Assembly (NCBI GenBank): GCA_964036295.1 | Contig: OZ038462.1 | Coordinates: 16,683,264 to 16,747,263, forward strand | Reading direction: 5' to 3' | Length of the DNA: 64,000 bases | Origin: Plumapathes pennacea | Lineage: Eukaryota > Cnidaria > Anthozoa > Antipatharia > Myriopathidae | Shown: positions 11,443 to 24,009 of the stretch, piece after piece | Layout: each line of letters opens with the position of its first letter | How positions within the stretch are numbered: position 1 is the stretch's first letter | The notes under the pieces: generated by a model | Seen by the model: the letters and a program-made list of their open reading frames with translations, nothing else | What the model was told of the DNA's origin: nothing | Database searches by the model: none | Translations under genes and position numbers: made by a program

Positions 11443-11773
11443 CTTGAATGCAACGTTTGACAAATCTCACCCTAAAATAATGCACAAAAAGAAAATAGAA
11501 AAATAGAAAAAGAAAAGAAAAGAAAAGAAAAAAGGAGAGAGACGAAAAGTTAATTCGGTGTCACAACGATTTCTACCTTTTCCACAGGGACTATCTTTGT
11601 AACAGCAGTGTTTGTTGGGGGAGATAAATAATGTATCTGCATTTTTCATTGTTAATGTAGCATAAAGGCTCAATATCATGGCGGTGAAATGCGTTCAGTT
11701 AAATCGCTGAATCCATGCTTCAGCCGGCACACAAAGTTGCATGAGGAGTGACAAGGACTGTTGTAAATCCCAG

Positions 11774-11778
11774 TTTTT

Positions 11779-11810
<32 letters not shown>

Positions 11811-11819
11811 TTTTTTTTT
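11774..11819. repeat. Poly(T) tract with one interruption
   Basis: About 46 bp of T broken by a single C. Confidence 0.85.
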
Positions 11820-13324
11820 AGTATTAGACGATTTTAGGGTCGCTTTTGATTGGGTGTATTCCGGTAATAGACTAGCTGAAACGTGTTGTTTTTCGTTGGG
11901 CTGGTTTCATTTTAGATTGTTCTGACTACCGTGGTTGCGCCCTGAGACATTACAAACTCCGATACACTTGCAATCAAGTCAGCCCTGAATCAACAGGCTT
12001 TCTTCACCAGCGGAATAGAAAGTATCAAGGCTGATTGGGTCTAATCCGATTCTATTCGTTGACATACCAAGGGCCAAGGGTCACCTTCCTTCCATGTAAA
12101 CAGGGCCTATGTGAAGAGTATAGTTGGGTTCTTACCGGCAAGCTCGCACAACTGATCCTTTCCTTTCTGGAGCAAAGACGGACTAAGACCACTGAAGACT
12201 GTTGAGTTGTTTTCTTCAGAGGGAGTTGCTATGAATTTTGATAGGGTCAAAATTCCATTAAAATAACCTTCGCTTATTGTCCAGGTTGCAATTGACGTCA
12301 TAGATGGCCGCGATGTCTTTGTATTCTGGATCTCCCAACACTCCCATAATCTCTATCGTTTAATTATTTGTTCTCAGTCAAACTGAATGAACCGCAACAA
12401 AACCGATTGATCAATAACATTCGACTGCATGGTATTTGCTGTCACTCCATTTTGCACAATAACGTTTTGGACAAGCAGACCTCGGCATTTGTTACTCAAA
12501 CATGACTCGCTGTAACCGGTGAAAGTGCCCTTATCAGGGGTTTATCCAGTAGACATTTTCGCTTGAGAAACATTCCTGTGAACAAAGGCCGGCTAAAAAG
12601 TTAACCCCCCTCCTTTCCACGAATTCAACGACTAAAACGCAGCCTAATCAATCAAATCCGTCTGAACTGATAACAGAGGACATGCTTTTGGATCTGCTTA
12701 TGGCTTATGGCATGTGAGTCTGTCCCACTAATTTGATAACTTGCTTTGAAAAAAAAAAATAAAGGAAATGGCCCTTTCCCACGGGAAAACCGAAAAGAGC
12801 GTTTTGGTCCCAGTGGGAAGGATTACACATTGGTGCTTAAATTATTGACGCTCACGACGAATATGTCTAAACGTGGAAATCAGTTCAGATTCTAAAGCAA
12901 TCCAATCATTGCCGATTCCGATGCGCTGCTATTTGCTTACGGCTTATTTAATGTGACTGCCACAAATATCAGCGCATCGCGATCTTCAGTGCATTCAAAT
13001 GCATTCCGCCAAAGTGGCTAATCCTTTGTTCAATAAAATCTTTGTTGGAAAAACTCCAATGTAGGACTCGACCTCGAAGATGCACTTGTGACCCTGAGGG
13101 TTAGGTTAGCTTTTCTCAGATAAAAACACTTCGCGAACCAGATGCGCGTAGTGACCAGTCCAGGATCCTGAAAAGTCACCTAAACTAAGATCAGAGATAG
13201 TACTTGCTTTCACGGCTTCGGTTCAAGAAAGCGAGAGTTTTGCATGCATAGTAATGAGCAATATTAATTGTTTCGGCATTTGTGTGTAAAGTTCTAATTA
13301 AGTTTTAGCGTCCTTTTTCTTATA

Positions 13325-13478
13325 CAGTCGAACCCCGCTATTTCGAAGTCGCACGGGACATAAAAGGTCGAAATAGCCGATAATAAGTGACTGAAAAACA
13401 TATCCAAGGGGATTCGGCTTGACTTCGAAATAACGGGGACTTCGAATTAATCGAGTTCGAAATAGCGAGGTTCGACTG
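13325..13478. mobile_element. MITE, CAGTCGAACC inverted ends, TA flanks
   Basis: The ends read CAGTCGAACCCCGCTATTTC and its near-perfect reverse complement, flanked by TA on both sides (13323-13324 and 13479-13480). TA duplication and CAGT ends fit Tc1/mariner/pogo-type MITEs. It belongs with the similar elements at 26824, 28647, 33344 and 44235. Confidence 0.75.
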
Positions 13479-14423
13479 TATATACGGACGGACTTTTGTA
13501 GTTCGAGGTCTTTACGCTTTGACTCAGTCGAAGAATAAACGTGAATTACTCGAGAGAACAGTTTGAAGTCCCTTGCTGACCAACAGAAGCGAGTTTTTCC
13601 CATGAAGCTAAAACCTGCGTAGTTACCCCCAAAGTGCTCCGTAACAGTAAAAACAATGGGTTGGGAAGACAGAACAGCATAAGTTTTCTTTTCTGTAAAA
13701 CTAAGATCTGCCAGTTTGATTGTGAAAATAAGGGTGCATTCTTTTGGAACCATTCAAAAATGAGGCTTCAAGGGGGGACGCACGCTATTTCGACTATTCC
13801 GTTCATGCACAGCTCACCCCCCCCTCCCCCCACCCACCCCCTTTTCCCGGTGGAATAACAGACTCATTCTGAGTTGGTTTATAGTCAGTTAATACTTGCT
13901 TTTGGTTACTTCCAACATTATGTCATTTCGTTCTAAGGGGAAACCGTTTTCGGTTAGGTCTATAGCCTATAAATACTATAGCCTGAAAAGTCTCCTTTGT
14001 TTACTGTATCACACCAACAAATGCCTTTCACCATAGTCCGCTGTTCTTGCTTACTGGGGACGTTTACCACACGCTTGGATCAATTTGGTCACGTGGTATT
14101 TTACCGTAGCAACAGCCTCTCTGCAAGCCGGCCTCATAGAATTGTCTTGACAACCAAAGGCAATAGAGAGGCACGCTAGCACAAAAAGTTTGAAGCATAT
14201 ATATTTTTTGCCTTTCTGGAGCTGTGTGTCTCTGAAAATTACAAAAACTTGCTAGTATATTTTATCAATTGTCATCAGTTGAAGGTTACTTTTAGAGCTA
14301 TTCGGGAGAAATTTGGGACCGCGGTTGCTGCGGGAATATACCATGTGACCAAATTAGTGGGAAAAGGCCCATTTTAGCATACGCGTCGTACAGGTCACGA
14401 AGACATTCATATTGGCTCAAAAC

Positions 14424-17400
14424 ATGTCTGCTCTTGGATTGTCGTTTGCGGGAAAAGTCGCACTAATAACAGGTTTGTCTTTCCATTTTTAGGCGAATGA
14501 AGATGCCGTGTGTGTGTGCAGAACTAGACTGGGGAAGGGGGGAGGGGTGGTAGGGGGATGCACCAACTGTGAGGCAGAAAGGGAGGCACTGCGCTTTTGT
14601 GCGAGGCATGCGAGGAACGAGTTTTCGTCCGAGACATGGGTTTTCAAACTCTAGCTGTAAATTACACTCGAAATCTCATACAAACAGCCACAGTCTTCCT
14701 TCTAAATTTCTCCAGCTGTCCAGCCTAACAATATTTTTGTCTTTAAAATTGGAATTATATTTGGACATTGTTTATTACATATGGTTTCTCCTCAGAAACA
14801 TTGGCTGTAATAATTTGGACCGCTTTTCTCGGCCAATGAAAACGCGTTGAAGACAAGTAAAATTTGAATCAATCAGCGCACGCTTGTATTTGCAAAGTAG
14901 CATCACATTATTCGATCAAATAGCGGGCTTGCAAGCAAATTTGACAATTTTGGGAGGATATTTGTAAAACCTTAAAATTAACCTTATATAAACCGTAAGT
15001 TTCCAAACATATAAGATATAAAGCCGATAGCTGAACAAATTTATATAATCACCGATGGCGCGGGTGATAGATGCGTTCAAGCAACTGACGACACGTATGT
15101 GCACCAGCGATCGCCCTAAAACCGCGTATTGCAAACGCCGATGTCCCACTAAAGTTGCATACCGTGTGGCATGAAATTTTCGCGGGAGTATAATTTTGTG
15201 GATTGCTTAATTTTTTGCGTTTTCGCGGGAAAACTTTTTCGCGAATTTGGATTTTAGATTTTACTGTTGGGAACAAATTTTCGCGGATCTCAGGCAAGTT
15301 TCTGTCCGGTATTTTACGTTCGGCACTGTTACATAGCAACAAGGGGTTTTACTTTTTCTTTAACATCTTTTTTATTAATCTCTAATTTACAAAATGTCAC
15401 AAGTCGTCCATGAAAACTCAAACCTGCAGTATACGGTAGGTAGTTGGCCTGTAAAGCAGGTAACATATAGTGCTGGACGAATTTAACAAATAAATGGAGC
15501 AAATTTTCGCGGATATTTTTTCGCGGGATTTAATTTTCACAAATCGTCGGATAATCCGCGAAATTCGCGAAAATAAACTCGCGCGAAATATTCATGCCAC
15601 ACTGTCAAGGATTAATCCCGACAAAATCGTGCAGCGGGAATAAATATATCACACCGGCGATGAAGTTAGGCTTCATTTCTATCTAAGGCGCCCGATGTGA
15701 AGTGGCTGTTCCTGCCCGTTATGTTGCGGTTGAAGTTCGTGCATAATACTGTAGCCGGAGTTGCCCGTGGGCGGACACGTGGAAAGTATATGGCTGCACA
15801 CGAATACAACGCCGTCACAGTCACAGATCGCTGCGACGTCACCTATAGTTATTAATGCGTCAACTAGATATCTTTTGGCTCGTAAAACAAGGAGTTCTTT
15901 TGTTTCACGGTCGGAAAAATTACAATAACAAAAGAAATGTTGATCATAAACAATAATTATCGCTATTTATGTGTTCAGGTCAGGTCTGGAGAACACGCAA
16001 ATTTTCACCTGAAAACCCGCTCGACTGCGTACACGAACGAACTCTTTATCGGCAAACTGAGTATCAAAAAATATCTCGCAGTTTTTCTGCGCAAATGCGA
16101 TCTCTGCCGCATGCAGAGAAGAAAGTTTGCTCTTTTGTTGCTGTACATTGCAAGTTCTGTGCATAATTTAGGGTCGAGTACGTATTTACAAATGCGAGGT
16201 AGTATGGAACCAGCACAAATAGTCGTGTGGTGCTGTATGATGGGAAAATAGCACTAGATTTTGACTGCGTCGGTGTAGAGAAAGGCGTACGGTATGTGTG
16301 AAAGCTATGCTATAGACGACGACGAAAGCCCCACGGATGTGATCGAAGGCAAGCTAAATATTGATGTAAATATGTCAGCCTTCCAAAGACTTTTACAGTC
16401 TTACGCATTTACTAACTTACCGCGTCGATATTATAACAACTCACTGAGCTAAAGTAATGCTTTGATTTCGTATGCCTTCTGCTTCGTGCAAAACACGTAA
16501 AATATAGTCAGTTTTGTGCTGACGAAGTTACCCAGAGACCGCAGAGACTGTTTGTTATGTTGCAATAGTCTAAAGAAGATTGTAATATTGTTTGCAGTCA
16601 ATGGTATTAAAATTCTGTAATCCAAAAATTGCCAGTAAACCTTCACGGAATTTATTTTGTCACGGGAGTATATTTTCGCTGGAAGTTTAGTTTTTGCGTG
16701 ATCCAATTTTCACAGATCGTTAGAAAATCCGCGAACTTCACGAAAACTAGATTATCCAGCAAAAAACTTCATGCCACACAATAAATCATTTCCAAAATAC
16801 CTGTTGCCTTTGTAGAAAACAAAAACTAACTTCCAAATTAAGAAGAGATTCGCAGTATATCTCTTTTTGTAACAGAGGTGACTGGCATTTCTGTTCAATC
16901 ACTTTAGTTTTTAGATACTGAGTAAGGAGAACTTGGCCTTGGCGAGCTTGCACAGTAAAAGGCTGATTATCAGTTCTCACTACATCACTCATGCATTTTC
17001 TTCTTAAAGAGTTGGAAGAATCTATGGTTTGAGCTAGAGAGTGAAAGGGTTAATAAGACTAAATAAGGCATGCCTGTTTTCAGGTGGCAGTTCTGGGATT
17101 GGGGCTGCCACAGCCGTCTTGTTGTCCAAACTGGGATGTAGTGTGGCTCTTGGTGGCAGAGATAAACAGAGCCTGGAGGGAGTTGCCAGCAAGTGTTTCG
17201 ATAAAGAACGAAGAGGAGATGCACGGGTCAGTCTGATCAAGTCAATTTTCCATCTTTTTGTTTCCCCTTCCCCTCCCCTTCCCTCCCCTCCCAGGTTCCC
17301 GCTTGGAGAGCCTGACCAGCGGTTTTCCGCGGCTGCTCGTTTAGTTCTTTCCCCGTCCTGGAAGAAGTTCTTCGGGCGAAACGCTCATGTGTGCTGCAAG

Positions 17401-20400
17401 TTTTCCGTCCTGATAGATCCTGGATATCTGGATAGTTTTTCATACCGACATGCGCCGACTTTAGGAAGCGGTCTGGTGCATGGAAACAAGGAGATTGTAT
17501 AGAGGGCGATCAAACAGAAGTCATACTTGAACTTGTATCACAGTTTTAAGAAATGTGTTCAAGTGCAACAAGACAGTATAACTAATTTGTATTGTTAACA
17601 TTTCCAGGTACTACAAGTTCAGGGGGATTTAAAGAAGGATAAAGATGTGAAGACACTTCTAAACACAACAGTCAAAATCTATGGAAAGCTGGATATATTG
17701 GTAAATATCTTCAGAATAATGTGTATGTAGAAGATAAAACGATTAGCTATAACTGGATATAGTAGTATATTAATGAATGACATACAGCTGATTGGCAACC
17801 CTTTCATTCCGAAGAGATATCAATTTTAAATTTCTCCTTCAGCCATCTCACCAGAGATATGTATCATACAGTGTGGAGAAGTTGGCTTTTGATACCTCGT
17901 TTATTGATGAAAGCTGATTTAACTTCGCCTAATGACTAGCGCAATTTTCAAACATCACTTGTGGTGTAAATTATTAAATGCACTTGCACATAATTTGTCG
18001 AAATCTAAAATAATTAGTTTCCTTTAAAATTTTTATATTTTTTACAAAAAAATTATAAAAAGAGCATGTCAGCTTACTTAAAGTCTGATTCTAATGGGCG
18101 GCACAGTATCTGTAAAGTGATGTTTGAAATTTGTATCGAAAGGCAACAAAGTGCAACTTGGTACAATTTCCAAACATTGCCAGTGGCTCGAGCAACTCAT
18201 ATTTAATACTTGTTTATCATGTGACTATAAAAGTTTGTTGGGACTCGAAAATTCAAACAAAGTTATCTCATTTTGAGGTGCCTGGTAATGTCACAGCTGA
18301 TTAACTAACTTGATCTCATCTCAAGAGCTGTGGAAAAGTACAGAAAACATGCAAATTATTGATTTTTGTTGTAAATTGTTTATTTCACTCCAGATGCAAT
18401 ATTTTAAATTGCACTCAGTGCAAATAATGATTAATTTGCTTGCTGACTCAACGTATCAGATTGTAGAAATTTTCATAGTCGTTATGATAAATGGTTTAGT
18501 TTGCAAGCTAAGGCAGTGTAACATTGTTTTACTTAATCTGCCAAGACTGACAATGGTTCTTTGCTTGGATTCAAACTATTAAATATAGTTATTTTGACTC
18601 TTAACACTGCTTAATAATTTGATATAATATTTTATTCTATTTATTAGTTATTTATTTAGTAATAACTGAGAACCAGGCAATATGACTAATTATAATATTA
18701 TAAACTTCTGTGTGGGTTAATTACTGCATTTATTTATTTATTTTTTTGCATGTTTGGTGTAGGTGAACTGTGCTAGTATTCTGCCTTATGGATGTATTGA
18801 GACAGCATCTCTGAACAGTTATGATGAGGCCATGCACATCAATGTTAGGTCAGTAGATAACTATAGCCTAATTGAAATTTTCACTCCACAAATTTCCTTC
18901 TTTCATTATCCTCGAGCGTAAGTGAGGGTAATAATCACGATGCTAACGGTGTAGTATCTCGCTACTTTGAGAGTCCAAGCGGGTCACCATCTCAAAATCT
19001 AATGTTCGTCTGTCATTCAGTCAAGGGGTAGACAACACATGTAAAGACTACAGAAAACTATTCTACTCCTTATAAGGCAATTCGAATCGGAATCGGTATC
19101 ATAAGTGGTTCTTAAAGCCATCTGAGGACAACAAACTCCTGATCGGTACTTATTCAGAAAGGACAAGCAAAAAAGGTCGGCAGTCAGTGGAAGTCGAACA
19201 ATCACTGTGACAAATTGCAAGTAGTGACATAATTTTTATTCTATCATGTATCCTCTGACTCAATCATTCAAGAAAATGATAAAATCTGCATGCTGATCAT
19301 CTGACCTCTCAGAGCATTGTTTTTAATATGCTTCTGTTGCCAGTTTGAGCGTATTCGCTCAGCACAATCCTGAACATGGAGTCTAGAGTGATTTAGTAAG
19401 ATTGAGTTACTGTTTTCTTTTATTAAACCCTTCAGGTCTTTGCTTCGATTCTTGGTAGGCTGTTTTGATGCACAAAACAATTTGGTCCCACAAATATGCA
19501 TGCTCTAAACAATGCCACGGTTAAGTACACTCCAGACTTCAAATAAATCACACAGGAGGCCTATTTATTTGTACTGCAAATGAATGAATTCAAGACTGGA
19601 AAACTAAAAATTTGTGTTCATTCTTCCGTACTATGGCCGGTCAAGCTAACAGCATAAATTACTTTGGCGTGACTATGTCTTGATTGTGAGAAAGCGTATG
19701 GCGTCATGCAAGGATTGTTTTTCAACGTGATATTTTTTCTCCTTTCTTTGCATCCTGCGCTTATTGACTTCCAAGATGTGTTTGCGTCAAAACTTCAGTA
19801 AAACATCCATGTCAGGGCAAGGGGGAATCTGCGATTATCATATCTAGTAACACAGAGTATGACACACCAGTTTCTGAATATTGCCAGTCATGTGCACCCA
19901 TCCGTACTACTGACAGTAAATAGGCCATAACTTTCACTTTCATTGTTCAATTTTATTTCATGGTGGACTGTCTATTGCCAGTCAATCAAGATGCCTGCCA
20001 TGATAATATTTAACATTTGAGTTTATACATGACTATTTTGGGTTTAGGGACTGTTTGTCAAACTTTTCTTAATCTTGCTTTTTGTGTGGTTTCAGGTCAG
20101 TTTTTCAACTGACACAGCTTGCAGTTCCATACCTTATTGAGACCCAAGGTACTAAAAATGGCTTTATCTCCTAGTGCATGCATGAGCCTTTTAAAGCAGA
20201 CACCACTGTAATAGGCAGACAACTCTCCAAGGCAGACATGGTTGCATGGTCCCAGCCTCATTTTAGTGTGACAATGAATCTTATACAAATTCTTAACAGG
20301 TCAGAGAAACATTTTGCAGGGACTGTACAGTAGAACAAAATATTGAACCACTGTGATTGATTATACTATATTTTTAAATGCTTGCAGGTTGTATTGTGAA

Positions 20401-22811
20401 TGTATCAAGTGTGCATGGGCTCAGATCGGTAATATTTGCCATCATTGTTTATATTATTAAACTTCATTACTAGCACATTTCTTACCTGTTCAGTTATAAT
20501 GTAATGACATTTTTGTTCAGACCTGGCAAAAGCTCAAAGTACTATATATTCTTATTATATTATCACATGAGTGTTTTAATACTGGAAAATATACCGTGTG
20601 TAAAATCCATATGAAACTACATCTAGGACCCCAGTGGCGTATTTTCCATATCCTCACTAGTAAGGATATCGTTGGCATCATTTCCCGCTTTTGCACGGTT
20701 GTTTGTGCAATTTCTCGTAAAACACTCGTGTCTAATATAATAAAAAGAAAATTACATGGCGGCTTGAAGATATGGATTTTATTTTCTCGTGGTAAAAACA
20801 ATATTTTTACTCACTCGCGAAGCGCTCGTTCGTAAAATATTGTTTTTACCACTCGAAAATAAAATTCATATCTTTGCACCCCATGTAATATCCTCTATTT
20901 ATATTTATCTCTATAGTTTCCTGGTGTGCTGGCATATAACATGTCTAAAAGTGCCCTTGATCAGTTTACACAAACTGTTGCCCTTGGTGAGTTCATGTTT
21001 TGTTTTTGGAGTCAGTACATTATGATGATAGTCATAGCCTAGCTAGACTACCCTACAGGGTGCGATGATATTTTTGGCAGCTTGCCATGGTGACAACTGT
21101 AGCCACATGGCTTGATGACAACATAAAATGGCAGTCCCATCTCTACCCGGGTATGTAAATGAACCACTGAGGATGTCACTAAATCTCTGGCAGTGACCAC
21201 CCTCAGTGCCAGCAATGTGGTTGGTTTTGGCAGCAATTTTCTGAAATTGACTGAGACCACAACCATGTATAACATTCAGTAGTCAAGATGGAACTTTGCT
21301 GGGTGCTGAAAAACAAGGTGTAGAAATGTACAAATGAATGACTTGATAGCCCAGACAGTTCAAGCAGCTTTCTTCTAAGCAAGTAAATTGTCAGGAAAAT
21401 CCACTAGTTGACCTGATGGGGAAGTCCAGAGGCTAGTGGACACAGCTTTCACCCTGCTCTGTATAGACAGATCTGTAATCTGATCTTTACAGTGGTACAG
21501 AATCTGCAAATGAGGCACACCCAAACTTAGCTGCCTATGTGTGATACTGTGTAAGATATTATTTTTTTCTACTCATTCTTGCAGAGTTAGCTCCCAAAAA
21601 CGTGAGGTGCAATTCTGTCAAGTAAGTTGTCTTGATTATGCAGTATGTTGGCACTTGACATACAGTATGAAGGTTAACAATTATTGAAATGGTGTTGTTT
21701 TACAGCCCTGGAGCTAATGGTATTATGACAAATCTACCAAAGCATGAAGGACTTAATGATGAAGCTTATCAGAAGGTTTGCATAAAAATACTCTTTACCA
21801 TTCCATTAAAATGTTGTCACTATGCAACATTTGTCATCATGCTGATCATGTCACAGGTTGAACTACTGGATGGTCAAACTTGGTCATGCATGCGCATCTT
21901 AACTCTTTAACTCCCAAGAGTGATCAGCTCCAATTTTCTCCTTCAATTTCTCACCCAAAAATACATCATAGAGTAAGGAGAATTTGCCTAGTTTCATACC
22001 TTGTCAGATGAAAGCTGATTAAACTTTCAATTCTCATAAACTTTTTTCAAATTTCTGCAGTAGTTAGATCTATTATTATAAACCAGATCATTAAATGCAA
22101 AAAAATAATTGGAGGTCACCAGGCTCATTTTGGAGATAATCAATGTCATAAATATTGCCCAATTTGGTCATTCCAGTCGTCGTCGGTATCACTTGTTTAT
22201 GAGCAGAAAAAATGCCTTTTGAACATCGGCAATGCTTGAATTTGAACTTAATGGGTACATTAAGAAAACTACTTAAATTTAAGACCTTTTCTAAGGCTCT
22301 ATAAAGCATCAATAGTCATTTTTGCAGCTTCTTGAAGACTTCTGTGACCAATGTTTTAGTGTCCGTGGGAGTGTAAAAGTGGATTTAAAAAAACTTTTAT
22401 TGTTCAGATTTTTTTTATTTTTTGATATTATCTAGAGGATCGGTGAAGAAACGTATTTACTAAAAGAAAAGTAGGGGTCACCGGACTTTTAAGAGAGTTA
22501 TTTTGACAAAATAGTATCCAAGAACCATGTTTTGTTAACATCTGCACCGCACTTGTGTGACATTGCATTGCATCATCCATTGTTAATACATGCACAGAAA
22601 ATGTGTGCATAAAGAATCTGGTTGAAATACTGTCTTGCCCTTTTTACAGTTTCTGGAAAGAGCAAAGCAAACACATGCCTTAGGCCAGCCTGGGGAGGTG
22701 GAAGAAGTGGCAATTGCTATTGCTTTCTTGGCCTCATCAAGTGATGCAGCATCCATAACTGGTGTTACCCTACCTGTGGATGGAAGAAGGCATGCCATGT
22801 ATCCATCCTAA
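14424..22811 (+). CDS. Classical short-chain dehydrogenase/reductase (FabG-like)
   Basis: Ten exons in consistent phase: 14424-14472, 17084-17226, 17608-17700, 18763-18848, 20096-20148, 20388-20428, 20917-20986, 21585-21621, 21706-21775, 22650-22811; 267 residues, the usual length of a classical SDR. The NAD(P)-binding motif TGGSSGIG lies at 16-23, across the first intron. The usual NNAG motif is changed to NCAS (97-100). The catalytic tetrad is visible as N122, S149, Y162 and K166 (YNMSK). The C-terminal SITGVTLPVDGR segment is typical of FabG-like enzymes. It should be an NAD(P)(H)-dependent oxidoreductase of a small alcohol or ketone; the substrate cannot be told. No targeting signal is evident, so it is probably cytosolic. 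Every boundary has GT/AG, and the motifs run unbroken across the junctions. Confidence 0.92.
15164..15602. mobile_element. MITE-like element, GTGTGGCATGAA ends
   Basis: The left end GTGTGGCATGAAATTTTCGC is matched in inverse by the right end (about 15577-15602, ending TTCATGCCACAC). The interior is rich in TTCGCGGG/CCGCGAAA motifs. It lies in intron 1 of the SDR gene. A shorter related copy with the same interior vocabulary and the same TTCATGCCACA end lies at about 16640-16780. Confidence 0.6.
16640..16780. mobile_element. Truncated relative of the 15164 element
   Basis: It shares the CACGGGAGTATA / CCGCGAACTTCACG phrases and the TTCATGCCACACA terminus with the element at 15164-15602, but the left end is missing. 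It also lies in SDR intron 1. Confidence 0.5.
17798..17935. repeat. Intron repeat of the AACCCTTTCA family
   Basis: It starts AACCCTTTCATTCC and contains the TTTCTCCTTCAGC, TATGTATCATACAGT and GATGAAAGCTGATT blocks shared with copies at 21902, 44629, 47093, 48680, 49015 and 50203. It lies in SDR intron 3. Confidence 0.55.
20751..20889. repeat. Near-complete palindrome, about 139 bp
   Basis: The left arm from ATTACATGG through TATTTT and the right arm ending CCATGTAAT are inverse repeats of roughly 60 bp with some mismatches around a short GCGAAGCGC centre. It lies in SDR intron 6, just before exon 7. It fits a foldback MITE. Confidence 0.7.
21902..22043. repeat. Intron repeat of the AACCCTTTCA family
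   Basis: It begins CTTTAACTCCCAAGAGTGATCA and contains the ATTTTCTCCTTCAATTTCTCAC and GATGAAAGCTGATTAAAC blocks of the family. It lies in SDR intron 9. Confidence 0.55.
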
Positions 22812-23514
22812 TGTAAAGCTCAGTAATCAGGCAACAACTGTCCGTCAAAGCTCATACAATATTTCTGTATGTTTGAAAGGAGATATAGAGTTTAGGAGGT
22901 ACAGTATGTATGCTTCATTGATGACCAAGTTGTGAGGTCCTGAATTCAACCCTCCTAAGGTCAAAAATAGAAAATCTGAACACTTTAAAAAGAAAATGTA
23001 TGAGCAGTGTTGTGAGAATTAATGGTTTAACGAGCTGAGTTAAGCTGTCACATTTTCAAGTTTTCCATACTTTGTGAAACTATTGCATTACTCCCTGGAG
23101 TCAGAAATCACTTAGTGGTACAGTACATGTATATTTAATAGGGAGATTATATATTATATATAAACAAAATTACTGTAGCATTTTGACAAGTTTTATTTAA
23201 TGACAGCTCAGAACAAGATAGAATTAGTACTAATGGTACTATGTACTGATGATAATTATTATGTGGGTTATATATTGAATCAGTTTGGTTGTATTATTTT
23301 GCTTTTGTCAAACTAGTTACTACATACCTGACATTTTGATGCCATCCTGTTTGTTTTGTTTTAATTCAGTCATTCAATAGTATGTCTATCATGACTACAC
23401 ATAAAATGTCACAATAAGTACAGTATATATCATTGTGGTAGCAGTGTAGTTTAACTGGCAATAACAGGTGGCTATGTTACATTAACTATCATCTTATGTA
23501 GTATTAGGTAAAAA

Positions 23515-23520
23515 AATAAA
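23515..23520 (+). terminator. Candidate poly(A) signal of the SDR gene
   Basis: First AATAAA after the SDR stop, about 700 bp downstream. Confidence 0.4.
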
Positions 23521-23783
23521 GACATTTAAAACTAATGCAGGGTTCAAATTTGTGCACCAAAAGTCATGTCTTTTGCCCCATCCAATTTCTGGTTACACCA
23601 TGTTGTGTTGACAAGTAGCATCATCATGCATCACCAAAATTTTAATTTTTTGTGAAGCCATTGGTTGCCCAAAGGGACAACCATAAATGCACCATATTTA
23701 GTTGCCCCATTATGTTTTCAGTTGTCCAGGTAAACTGGACAACCATCAATATTTTCAACCAAGTAATTATTAGTTTAGTTTAG

Positions 23784-23789
23784 TTTATT
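23784..23789 (-). terminator. Candidate poly(A) signal of NSUN4
   Basis: TTTATT reads AATAAA on the minus strand, about 220 bp beyond the NSUN4 stop. The SDR signal on the other strand is 264 bp away, so the two transcripts may nearly touch. Confidence 0.4.
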
Positions 23790-24009
23790 AAAGTCGTCTT
23801 ACACTCAGTAAAAATCTATCTGAAACAATAAGCACAAGTTATATAAAAATAACCACTAACTATTAACTATAGATTAATAGATTACTAATGCAGCCATAAA
23901 AGAGTTTAAATAATATTCTTGTCTAAAAGTACTGACTGAGGAAAGGACAAAGTGGAAAAGTAAAGTAAAGAAGGCTCATGGAGAAAACAGATTAAAAATC
24001 TCAGGTCCA

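Larger units (their letters stand above)
11443..14423. other. Intergenic with homopolymer and one MITE
   Basis: No supported gene. It holds an A/G-rich tract (about 11491-11533), a long T tract (11774-11819), the 154-bp element at 13325-13478 and a C-rich patch near 13815-13843. An isolated exon-like open frame at 12130-12301 (minus, with a possible GTAAGA donor) has no partner exon and was not called. Confidence 0.55.
22812..24009. other. Convergent 3' region of SDR and NSUN4
   Basis: It holds only the presumed 3' UTRs of the two convergent genes, with candidate poly(A) signals for SDR (23515-23520) and NSUN4 (23784-23789). No exon was seen. Confidence 0.6.

Noticed and set aside
12130..12301. 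Minus-strand open frame with Met start and a GTAAGA donor
   Set aside because: It resembles a first exon, but no partner exon in phase was found before peptide gene 2, and the protein is not recognisable.
17227..17502. Open frame continuing past SDR exon 2
   Set aside because: It reads through a GTCAGT donor; SDR homology stops at 17226 and resumes in phase at 17608.
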